A stretch of DNA of 64,000 nt from Paenibacillus sp. FJAT-29882. GTDB lineage: Bacteria > Bacillota > Bacilli > Bacillales > DSM-1321. This document shows, in pieces, positions 9,421 through 15,971 of this stretch; the stretch's first letter is position 1; each line of letters opens with the position of its first letter. The position numbers were made by a program, and so were the translations under genes. Under the pieces are notes generated by a model. The model was not told where the DNA came from. It did not search any database and saw only the letters and a list, made by a program, of their open reading frames with translations. The DNA lies in the NCBI RefSeq assembly GCF_001510645.1, contig NZ_LMVB01000002.1:248001-312000 (forward strand), given 5' to 3'.

Positions 9421-9463
9421 AAAAGGGCAGAGAAAAACATTCTGTTTTTCTCTGCCCTTCTCT
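9421..9463 (-). terminator. Glycine riboswitch expression-platform terminator
   Basis: Minus-strand stem GGGCAGAGAAAAACA...TGTTTTTCTCTGCCC followed by TTTTTTG; it directly follows the second aptamer and would be melted when glycine is bound. Confidence 0.85.
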
Positions 9464-9645
9464 GTCCTTTTACCTGAGAGTTTAGCTCATTGGAGCCTTT
9501 CCCCTTTGGTGGCGTATCGATTCATACGCTCTCTCCAGAGGCGTGTCCAGTTGCAGTTTCTTCTACCTGAGAGATTCGCTTCAAGGGTCTTATTGAAGTT
9601 TGCTCCTTCGGTGGCTTATACTAAACACTCTCCTGCAACTTTCAT
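9464..9645 (-). promoter_or_regulatory. Tandem glycine riboswitch (two aptamers)
   Basis: Two consecutive glycine aptamers on the minus strand. Aptamer I (about 9640-9555) has CAGGAGAGTG, GCCACCGAAGGAGCAA and ATCTCTCAGGTAGAAGAAACTG. Aptamer II (about 9550-9465) has CTGGAGAGAGCG, GCCACCAAAGGGGAAAGGC and ACTCTCAGGTAAAAGGACAG. These are the hallmark elements of the class. The usual targets are the glycine cleavage operon or glycine permeases; here the only downstream gene is the DHA2 MFS protein. Confidence 0.93.
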
Positions 9646-9664
9646 CCATCTTATATTTTCTGTA

Positions 9665-9704
9665 TTTTCAGAATTATTCTATATTTATAGAATAATTCTG
9701 AAAA
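9665..9704. promoter_or_regulatory. Perfect 18-bp palindrome over promoter -10/+1 region
   Basis: TTTTCAGAATTATTCTAT (9665-9682), 4-base loop, then the exact complement (9687-9704). Its upstream arm contains the -10 hexamer of the promoter at 9689-9717, so it would be either an operator covering the start site or a stable 5' hairpin of the riboswitch transcript. No T-tract makes it an obvious terminator in the minus direction. Confidence 0.7.
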
Positions 9705-9717
9705 TCGATCATGTCAA
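9689..9717 (-). promoter_or_regulatory. Promoter of the glycine riboswitch transcript
   Basis: TTGACA (9717-9712), 17-base spacer, TATTCT (9694-9689). It points toward the riboswitch and the MFS gene. Confidence 0.6.
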
Positions 9718-9724
9718 CTAAAAT

Positions 9725-9738
9725 CGAAAACGCTTTCA
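9725..9738 (-). promoter_or_regulatory. CcpA cre-like site upstream of -35
   Basis: TGAAAGCGTTTTCG matches the cre consensus TGWAARCGYTWNCW at 13 of 14 positions and lies 8 bases upstream of the -35 hexamer, a position more typical of activation than of roadblock repression. Confidence 0.5.
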
Positions 9739-9856
9739 AAAACTACTGTCACTTTGACGCCCAAAACATTCGTTTCACAAGACGTTCCACGGAAGGTATT
9801 AATATGAATGAAATGGAGAGCTTTACAGTGATCTGCTTCTCCTCTTGTATGAAGGA

Positions 9857-9956
9857 CATGGGGCGGGGCTTCGCGACTTATTAATATAGCCAATCTACTT
9901 AGCAGGTCTACTCATTGTACCTTGAAAGCACCCAAAATCCGGCTCCTCACCGCCAC
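9857..9956 (-). repeat. GC-rich interspersed repeat, longer copy
   Basis: On the minus strand it begins GGTGGCGGTGAGGAGCCGGA and ends GCGAAGCCCCGCCCC. A shorter copy in the opposite orientation is at 1940-1983 and lacks about 55 internal bases. Confidence 0.45.
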
Positions 9957-10446
9957 CATTGTGATTAGGTGGGTGTAGCGTGGTACACGACTAATCCTTT
10001 ATATTTATAGTAAATGGTGGCGTGATAACGCCATATTCATTTTGTATATAAAATAGCACTCAATAAAGAGGTTATGGGAACATTGCTGTGAAAAAGGATC
10101 TTTCAGATGGTAACAGACCACCTAAACTATCAATTATTCAGATAATTCAGCTGAAGGAATTGGCTAACCGTTCCCATGATTCTCCCCTTTTCACTAATCT
10201 TAGTTTTTAGTAACTTTCGGTTTACTTTCTAATAATCCCTTAAAACTTTCGTGATGGGATATTGTCCTTGTTAGCAGGTTATGTTGCAGCAAATTATTTA
10301 GCAAATGAAGGGGTATGTCAAGGAGTCTAATGAGGAGGTAACGCTCTGAAAGTCTCCCCCTAGTTGCCACCTAAAATATCCTAATAATGTACTATTTCCA
10401 TTTTCAATACAAGCCGTTTTTATGCTTCCTTAAAAACAATAAACAA

Positions 10447-10480
10447 AACAGATAACTCCTCTGATCGTAATTAGAGGAGT
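10447..10480. terminator. Hairpin, terminator-like
   Basis: ACTCCTCT...AGAGGAGT stem, preceded by AACAAAACAG on the plus strand so that the minus strand reads into TTTGTTT. Confidence 0.45.
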
Positions 10481-10509
10481 ACATCTATGATCTCTTACCT
10501 ATAGAAAAT

Positions 10510-10541
10510 AAAGGAGACTGGATACGTCCAATCTCCTTCTC
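10510..10541. terminator. Hairpin downstream of ytcD
   Basis: AAGGAGACTGGA-TACG-TCCAATCTCCTT stem-loop about 215 bases beyond the stop of the HxlR regulator; the minus strand continues into TATTTTC. It may end the ytcD transcript. Confidence 0.5.
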
Positions 10542-10754
10542 GCTTATTAAAGACTTTATCTATAACTGAAAAAAAACTATTTATTTTCTTCAATTTAGAC
10601 AATGTTATTTTTCAACTTTTCGAAACATGTTTTTATCAGGATCGTTCCTGAACCATAGAGGAGTAGGATAGCAAAGCAAGCAACAATTCTGATACAGCAT
10701 CAATCGGGTGCTTATACAGAATTGTTAAGAAATCTTTTCAAATTCCCTCGTTCA

Positions 10755-11126
10755 TTATTTTAGATGTTCATTTAGAACGTTCTCTTCCAAGACATCCAAT
10801 GTATCGCCATACACTTTGATAATATGTTTTTCTCCCCAATTGCAAAGCGAATTTAAGATACCTTGTAAGCTCCAGCCATATTCACTTAGCTCATACTCCA
10901 CTTTTGGAGGAATTTGATTATAAACAATTCTATTAATGACTCCATCTACCTCTAATTCACGTAATTGTTGAGTTAACATCTTCTGTGTAATATCAGGCAT
11001 AAGGCGTTTCAATTCACTTGTTCGTTTCTTACCGTGTGTTAGATGACATAGAATTACACATTTCCACTTTCCCCCTATCACTTCAAGTGTCGCCTCTACT
11101 GAAATATTGTATTTCTTTTTCTTCAT
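10755..11126 (-). CDS. ytcD: HxlR-family winged-helix regulator (YtcD-like)
   Basis: A 123-residue DNA-binding protein with the HxlR/DUF24 signature: ATLEVIGGKWKCVILCHLTHGKKRTSELKRLMP (helix-turn-helix start), ITQKMLTQQLRELEVDGVI (recognition helix) and VEYELSEYGWSL. Members sense reactive electrophiles or oxidants and control a divergent detoxification operon. The arrangement here, divergent from an MFS gene and an aldo/keto reductase, is the same as B. subtilis ytcD/ytbD-ytbE. The ATG at 11126 is used because GGAGG lies 8 bases upstream; an in-frame GTG at 11141 overlaps that site. It probably represses its own gene and ytbDE through the inverted repeats at 11146-11207. Confidence 0.87.
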   Translation of the reverse strand: MKKKKYNISVEATLEVIGGKWKCVILCHLTHGKKRTSELKRLMPDITQKMLTQQLRELEVDGVINRIVYNQIPPKVEYELSEYGWSLQGILNSLCNWGEKHIIKVYGDTLDVLEENVLNEHLK

Positions 11127-11145
11127 ATATAATTCCTCCACATGT

Positions 11146-11207
11146 ATAGGAACTTAAAAGTGCCTATAGCACCTTTAGGTTCCTATAGTACTTTTAAGTA
11201 CGTACTT
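11146..11207. promoter_or_regulatory. Candidate HxlR operators between ytcD and ytbD
   Basis: A large inverted repeat ATAGGAAC...GTTCCTAT spans 11146-11186. Two compact palindromes follow, GTACTTTTAAGTAC at 11188-11201 and AAGTACGTACTT at 11196-11207. TACT/AGTA-type inverted repeats are usual for this regulator family. Confidence 0.55.
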
Positions 11208-11327
11208 CTCTAATGATTTCATATGTATCATAATAGCATTTATCGGTTGAGTTTTAATGTAATTATTTTTTTAGTTTACTTAAAACAAGATCGTTCATCC
11301 ATGACCAAATTATTAAGGAGGAGAAAA

Positions 11328-12539
11328 ATGTCTTTAGATAAAAAACAAAGTACATTAGCGCTATTAGCCTTAGCTATAAGTGCATTTGCAATAGGAACAA
11401 CAGAATTTATCAGTGTAGGTCTATTACCATTAATAGCGAATGATTTACAAATATCTGTTACGACAGCAGGCTTAACCGTTTCCTTATATGCATTAGGAGT
11501 AACAGTTGGGGCACCGATTCTAACATCGATTACTTCTAGTATGTCACGAAAATCATTACTACTTTGGATTATGGTTATTTTTATTATAGGCAATAGTATT
11601 GCTGCTAGTGCGACAAGCATTGGTGTGTTACTTATTGCTCGTGTCATTTCTGCCTTTTCACATGGAGTTTTTATGTCCATTGGCTCTACCATTGCAGCAG
11701 ATTTAGTACCTGAAAACAGAAGAGCTAGTGCTATATCCATTATGTTTACAGGACTCACGGTAGCCACTGTAACAGGTGTACCATTGGGAACATTTATGGG
11801 ACAACAATTTGGTTGGAGAATGGCCTTTATCATCATTATTATAGTTGGAATTATTGCCTTAATCGCGAATAGCATCCTAGTTCCATCTAGTTTACGAAAA
11901 GGGACTCGTACAACGTTTCGTGATCAGTTCAAATTAGTGACAAATGGTCGCTTATTACTTTTATTCATGATTACTGCCTTAGGATATGGAGGAACATTCG
12001 TTGTCTTTACTTATCTATCTCCCATGTTACAGGACATAACAGGCTTTAAAGAAGGAACAGTTGCTGTGATTCTTCTTGTATATGGTATTGCGATCGCTAT
12101 TGGCAACATGGTAGGTGGAAAGCTGTCTAATCACAATCCGATTAGGGCATTATTTTACATGTTTATTGTACAAGCGGTGATACTATTTATTCTGATGTTT
12201 ACGGCGCCATTTAAAATAGCAGGATTGATTACCATTTTCTTAATGGGGGTTCTAGCTTTTATGAATGTGCCGGGATTACAAGTGTATGTGGTCATGTTAG
12301 CAGAACGATTTGTACCTACTGGAGTAGATGTGGCATCGGCCATTAATATTGCTGCGTTTAACGCCGGAATTGCAATTGGATCCTACTTAGGTGGTATTAT
12401 CACAGACTCTATTGGACTGATTCACACCTCTTGGGTAGGAGCACTTATGGTACTGATGGCTGCCATCCTTGCAGGTTGGAGTGCATCTCTTGAAGGAAAA
12501 GACCAAAAAAGGGATAAATTGAAGGAGGTGGTTTCCTAA
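11328..12539 (+). CDS. ytbD: MFS efflux transporter, DHA1 family (YtbD-like)
   Basis: A 403-residue, 12-helix major facilitator. The N-terminus TTEFISVGLLPLIANDLQIS is the AraJ/YdhP/NepI-like DHA1 signature, followed by TAGLTVSLYALGVTVGAP and the motif C region GVPLGTFMGQQFGWR. The family exports small molecules such as sugars, ribonucleosides or drugs. The ATG at 11328 is preceded by AAGGAGG at 9 bases; upstream in-frame codons lack such a site. It is divergent from ytcD and followed at 73 bases by the ytbE-like reductase, forming the electrophile-response divergon known from B. subtilis. The natural substrate is unknown. Confidence 0.87.
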   Translation: MSLDKKQSTLALLALAISAFAIGTTEFISVGLLPLIANDLQISVTTAGLTVSLYALGVTVGAPILTSITSSMSRKSLLLWIMVIFIIGNSIAASATSIGVLLIARVISAFSHGVFMSIGSTIAADLVPENRRASAISIMFTGLTVATVTGVPLGTFMGQQFGWRMAFIIIIIVGIIALIANSILVPSSLRKGTRTTFRDQFKLVTNGRLLLLFMITALGYGGTFVVFTYLSPMLQDITGFKEGTVAVILLVYGIAIAIGNMVGGKLSNHNPIRALFYMFIVQAVILFILMFTAPFKIAGLITIFLMGVLAFMNVPGLQVYVVMLAERFVPTGVDVASAINIAAFNAGIAIGSYLGGIITDSIGLIHTSWVGALMVLMAAILAGWSASLEGKDQKRDKLKEVVS

Positions 12540-12612
12540 GTAATAAATGTGTGAAATCACCAAATATAGAACGATCTCATTTCTCATAATAATAATTGGA
12601 GGTTTATTTATA

Positions 12613-13455
12613 ATGATTAAAAACATACAAGATACAACTACTTTGCATAATGGTGTAAAAATGCCTTGGTTTGGAATTGGGGTGTTTAAAGTAGAAGAAG
12701 GCCCTGAATTAGTTAATGCCGTTAAATTTGCAATTAAACATGGGTACCGTAGTATTGATACAGCAGCCATTTATGAAAATGAAGAAGGAGTTGGTCAAGC
12801 TATCCGAGAGGGGATAAAAGAAGCAAGTATCCCTAGAGAAGAACTATTTATTACATCGAAAGTTTGGAATTCTGATCTAGGTTACGAATCAACTATAGCG
12901 GCTTATGAAACAAGCCTAAAGAAACTTGATCTTGAGTATTTAGATCTATATCTTATTCACTGGCCTGTAGAAGGTAAATATAAGGAAGCTTGGCGTGCAT
13001 TAGAGACTCTTTATAAAGAAGGAAGAGTAAAGGCTATTGGAGTAAGTAACTTCCAGGTCCACCATCTTGAAAACTTAATGAATGATGCCGAAATTAAACC
13101 GATGATCAATCAAGTAGAATACCATCCACGTTTAACTCAGAAAGAAATTCAAGCCTTTTGCCAAGAACATGGAATTCAGTTAGAAGCTTGGTCACCTTTA
13201 ATGCAAGGTCAATTATTAGATAATCTAGTCTTACAAGAAATTGCAAATAAGTATAACAAGACTATTGCCCAAGTTATTTTACGATGGGATTTACAAAATG
13301 GCGTTGTAACCATTCCAAAATCCACGAAGGAACATCGAATTGTTGAGAACTCAACTGTATTCGACTTCGAACTAACTAAAGAAGAGATGCAGCTAATTAA
13401 CGAGCTAAATCAAAATCATCGAGTAGGACCAGATCCTGACAACTTTGATTTTTAA
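12613..13455 (+). CDS. ytbE: Aldo/keto reductase (YtbE-like)
   Basis: A 280-residue NADPH-dependent aldo/keto reductase of the AKR5 type. Visible active-site elements are Asp and Tyr in SIDTAAIYENE, Lys in FITSKVWN and His in LDLYLIHWP; the NADPH-binding end carries IPKSTKEHRI. It probably reduces reactive carbonyls such as methylglyoxal, as B. subtilis YtbE is reported to do, and forms an operon with the MFS gene under ytcD control. The ATG at 12613 has GGAGG 10 bases upstream. A short palindromic IS-derived element lies 35 bases after the stop codon and may serve as its 3' hairpin. Confidence 0.87.
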   Translation: MIKNIQDTTTLHNGVKMPWFGIGVFKVEEGPELVNAVKFAIKHGYRSIDTAAIYENEEGVGQAIREGIKEASIPREELFITSKVWNSDLGYESTIAAYETSLKKLDLEYLDLYLIHWPVEGKYKEAWRALETLYKEGRVKAIGVSNFQVHHLENLMNDAEIKPMINQVEYHPRLTQKEIQAFCQEHGIQLEAWSPLMQGQLLDNLVLQEIANKYNKTIAQVILRWDLQNGVVTIPKSTKEHRIVENSTVFDFELTKEEMQLINELNQNHRVGPDPDNFDF

Positions 13456-13489
13456 ATAACATAAAAAGCAGACCCTTTTCCTCTAATAA

Positions 13490-13543
13490 GTGAACTACAC
13501 CGCCAATTGTTAGACATATCTATCAATTGGCGGTGTAGTTCAC
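13490..13543. repeat. Minimal palindromic element built from IS150-type ends
   Basis: GTGAACTACACCGCCAATTG (13490-13509) and its exact complement (13524-13543) surround a 14-base centre TTAGACATATCTAT. The arm plus TTAGACA has the form of the terminal repeat of IS3/IS150-group elements (compare 29740). No transposase is inside, so it looks like two ends joined, about 54 bp. Confidence 0.65.
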
Positions 13544-13613
13544 TAGTTAGTAGAGATGCTTTTAATTTAGATTGAATCAAATGATTCTCATATATGTTTT
13601 AAACAACCTTACT

Positions 13614-13975
13614 TCATATTTGCATCAACTGCAACGCCTTGTTAACCTCTTGAACATCATTTTCTAATACGCTCTTCACATTCGATCCGAACCATTCCAA
13701 TGAAGCATCTACCTCCATGATTGGAAGTACTTTTGCTAGGAATTCCTCATAATTAATTGCACCTTCAAACAATGGTACCATCCCATCTCTAGACCCCGAT
13801 GCAGCATAAACATTGCTTGGAGAAAAAACACCAAGTTGTTCACGTGAGGCAATATTTTTAAAGTGAAAATGTGAGATATAAGGACGAAGTTGCTTCATGG
13901 CGTCAATTGGGTTTATCCCTGATTCCCATATATGCAAAACATCAAAGTTCACTCGCAATAATGGCTCAACTGTCT
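13614..13975 (-). pseudogene. asbF-like 3-dehydroshikimate dehydratase, C-terminal fragment
   Basis: The frame reads VNFDVLHIWESG, ISHFHFKNI, NVYAASGSRDGMVPLFEGAINYEE and ASLEWFGSN, closely matching the C-terminal 115 residues of AsbF, the TIM-barrel dehydratase that makes 3,4-dihydroxybenzoate for the siderophore petrobactin. The full protein is about 280 residues; here a stop codon precedes the fragment and the N-terminal two thirds are missing. No other asb genes are in the window. The remaining piece has no good ribosome binding site and is unlikely to be functional. It suggests the ancestor carried a petrobactin-type operon here or received part of one. Confidence 0.75.
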
Positions 13976-14308
13976 AAAGACCTATTGATCCAGTTGCAGA
14001 TATCAGGATCCGAATGATCAATCCTCCTTTAGCTGAAGAAAAAGTATGTTGTACAATTCTAGTGTTAATACTTGATTTTCCGTCACCTTCCCACCCATTT
14101 TTGGCAGTTCCTTAACTACCAACCTATGAGCACATAGGGACAGGAATCCTGTGCAATTAGACGATTCTATAAAATGAAATATTTCCATTAATAGTCCTAT
14201 TTTTATAACAATGTAAAAAAATAGGATTACTTTAAAATTTATGCTATCGTTATTCTATATAAATATACTCGATAATCCAACTCAATAAATGAATGAAAGA
14301 GGTGGAGT
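13976..14308. other. Intergenic region upstream of the nitroreductase
   Basis: No gene seen. It contains a GGGACAGG REP-like motif near 14140 followed by AATTAGAC and AAATGAAATATTT, shared with 6166-6237, and the inverted repeat TAGTCCTATTTTT / AAAAAAATAGGATTA at about 14190-14230 just upstream of the nitroreductase promoter region, which may be an operator or a terminator. Confidence 0.45.
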
Positions 14309-14980
14309 ATGTTAAACACAGTAATAAAAAAACAAGAAATTTTGGAAGCATTCCAATTCAGATTCGCCACAAAAGAATACGACGAAAGCAAAAAGATTTC
14401 AGAGGACGATTTCAATTTCATTTTAGAAGCAGGTAGATTATCTCCTAGTTCATATGGTTTTGAACCTTGGAAATTTTTAATTATTCAAAGCCCTGAGTTA
14501 AGACAACGATTAATGAAAATAGCTTCAGGTGCAGAACGTCAACTTCGAGGAGCAAGTCATTTTGTCATTATACTTGCTCGCACGGATGTTCGATATGATT
14601 CGGAATATATTATCAATCATATAAAATCTGTTCAAAAAATGCCTGATGAGTTTCTCGAGATGTTAGTAGGTTCATTAAAAGGTTTCCAAGAAAACAAATT
14701 GAAACTCTTAGAAAATGAGCGTACTTTATTTGATTGGTCATCTAAACAAACATATATTGCTTTAGCAAATATGTTGACGGCGGCTGCACAAATTGGCATT
14801 GATTCTACACCAATAGAAGGGTTCAACTTTGATGATGTTCATTCCCTTCTTGAAAGTGAAGATTTACTAGAAAATGGAAAGTTAAAACCTTCAGTAATGG
14901 CGGCTTTTGGGTATCGTAAGGAAGAACCTAGAAGACCCAAAACAAGAAAAAATCTAGATGAAATTGTTCAATGGGTGTAA
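14309..14980 (+). CDS. yfkO: NAD(P)H-dependent FMN nitroreductase (YfkO-like)
   Basis: A 223-residue flavin oxidoreductase of the NfsB/DrgA type that reduces nitroaromatics, quinones or other electron acceptors. Family features are RFATKEYD near the N-terminus (FMN phosphate contact), RLSPSSYGFEPWKFLII, WSSKQTYIALANMLTAAAQIGIDSTPIEGF and the C-terminal SVMAAFGYRKEEPRRPKTR. The whole length aligns by eye with B. subtilis YfkO. The ATG at 14309 follows an AGAGGTGGAG site at 5-8 bases. It stands alone; the next gene encodes an NAD(P)-binding protein, so both may belong to a stress-response group. Confidence 0.87.
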   Translation: MLNTVIKKQEILEAFQFRFATKEYDESKKISEDDFNFILEAGRLSPSSYGFEPWKFLIIQSPELRQRLMKIASGAERQLRGASHFVIILARTDVRYDSEYIINHIKSVQKMPDEFLEMLVGSLKGFQENKLKLLENERTLFDWSSKQTYIALANMLTAAAQIGIDSTPIEGFNFDDVHSLLESEDLLENGKLKPSVMAAFGYRKEEPRRPKTRKNLDEIVQWV

Positions 14981-15066
14981 ATCAACCCCATTAGATACAA
15001 AAACCAAAAACGATCTAAAGATGGGTTTTTCTTTAATGGTAGAAGGAATCCAAATCGACTGAGCAG

Positions 15067-15170
15067 GTCATTCATTTGAAGAGGCGGTTAAAGAAGCTCT
15101 TAAATTTGCTAAAAAAGAGAAGAAATTGATCGGATTTTCCACTAATCATTACGAAGCACAAATAGAATAG
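15067..15170 (+). pseudogene. C-terminal coding remnant before the NAD(P)-binding gene
   Basis: A frame without start reads SFEEAVKEALKFAKKEKKLIGFSTNHYEAQIE and stops at 15170. The last 60 bases are repeated upstream of the second copy of the NAD(P)-binding gene (27390-27455). I do not recognise the parent protein. Confidence 0.4.
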
Positions 15171-15706
15171 AAGGAGTTTGATCGAGATGAAAGTTTTTGT
15201 TGTTGGAGCAAACGGACAAATTGGTAAACATCTTGTACATCTATTAATAGAAAGTAATGAACATACAGTTAGAGCTATGGTTAGAAAGGAAGAACAAGCA
15301 AAAGATTTCGAAAAGTTCGGAGTAGAAGCAAAGCTTGCGAATTTAGAAGGTAGTGTGGAAGAAATTGCAGAAGCCGCAAAAGGTTGTGATGCCGTTGTTT
15401 TCACCGCGGGATCTGGTGGTCATACAGGCGCAGACAAGACAATCTTGATCGATTTGGATGGGGCAGCTAAAACGATAGAAGCTGCTGAGAGAATTGGCAT
15501 CCAACGATTTATTATGGTAAGTGCGATTTATGCTAATCGAAGAGAAAATTGGAGTAGTATAAAACATTATTTGGCTGCCAAACACTATGCGGATAAAATC
15601 CTTGAACAAAGTAGCTTAACCTATACGATTATTCGTCCTGGAGGTCTTTTGAATGAACCGGCTACTGGAAAAGTTTCAATTGCCGAAAATTTAAGTGCAG
15701 CATCTA
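15110..15706 (+). repeat. Duplicated segment, copy 1
   Basis: Nearly identical to 27390-27984. The match begins in the upstream remnant (GCTAAAAAAGAGAAGAAATT) and ends inside the NAD(P)-binding gene after GAAAATTTAAGTGCAGCA. Copy 2 lacks three bases (one Ser codon) and has scattered substitutions. Confidence 0.85.
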
Positions 15707-15828
15707 TTCCACGTGAAGACGTAGCTAAAACAATTATGGCCACTTTAACAGCGGAAAACACGTTTAATCGTTCATTTGATCTTGTGTCTGGTGAGGATCT
15801 AATTTCTGAAGCATTAAATAAATTCTAA
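15187..15828 (+). CDS. NAD(P)-binding atypical SDR protein (YhfK-like)
   Basis: A 213-residue Rossmann-fold protein of the atypical short-chain dehydrogenase / NmrA-like group. The dinucleotide-binding motif GANGQIGKHLV is at residues 8-18; other family features are MVRKEEQA, GCDAVVFTAGSGG, IQRFIMVSAIYANRREN, AKHYADKILEQSSLTYTIIRPGGL and ASIPREDVAKTIMA. Related B. subtilis proteins (YhfK) have unknown substrates. The ATG at 15187 is used, with AGGAG 10 bases upstream; a TTG at 15178 is an alternative. A 5' portion is duplicated at 27.5 kb, and this copy is the intact one. A nested palindromic repeat lies 4 bases after the stop. Confidence 0.82.
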   Translation: MKVFVVGANGQIGKHLVHLLIESNEHTVRAMVRKEEQAKDFEKFGVEAKLANLEGSVEEIAEAAKGCDAVVFTAGSGGHTGADKTILIDLDGAAKTIEAAERIGIQRFIMVSAIYANRRENWSSIKHYLAAKHYADKILEQSSLTYTIIRPGGLLNEPATGKVSIAENLSAASIPREDVAKTIMATLTAENTFNRSFDLVSGEDLISEALNKF

Positions 15829-15831
15829 TCA

Positions 15832-15919
15832 GGGACATAGGGACAGGAAATTGAACTGCCCCCCAATTGTTAGACACACACTAACAATTAGGTGTAGTTC
15901 AACCTGTCCCCTTGTTCCC
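15832..15919. repeat. Nested palindrome: IS150-end mini-element inside a REP-like inverted repeat
   Basis: Outer arms GGGACATAGGGACAGG (15832-15847) and CCTGTCCCCTTGTTCCC (15903-15919) are complementary. Between them sits a second palindrome, TTGAACTGCCCCCCAATTG...CAATTAGGTGTAGTTCAA (15851-15902), with the IS150-type TTAGACA core. The layout is consistent with the mini-element having inserted into the centre of a REP-like hairpin. It may also act as a bidirectional terminator for the convergent genes on either side. Confidence 0.6.
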
Positions 15920-15971
15920 AGAGTGAATAAACCCCTCGGTATTCTATCTACATTTTACGTATAACAAACTC

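Larger units (their letters stand above)
9740..10754. other. Intergenic region with repeat, hairpins and decayed coding traces
   Basis: About 1 kb without an intact gene. Present are the GC-rich repeat at 9857-9956, a short open stretch near 10110-10210 (DGNRPPKLSIIQIIQLKELA, unrecognised), and a fragment near 10255-10330 reading LLAGYVAANYLANEGVC that resembles the end of an oxidoreductase. Two strong hairpins follow at 10447-10480 and 10510-10541. Confidence 0.45.
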
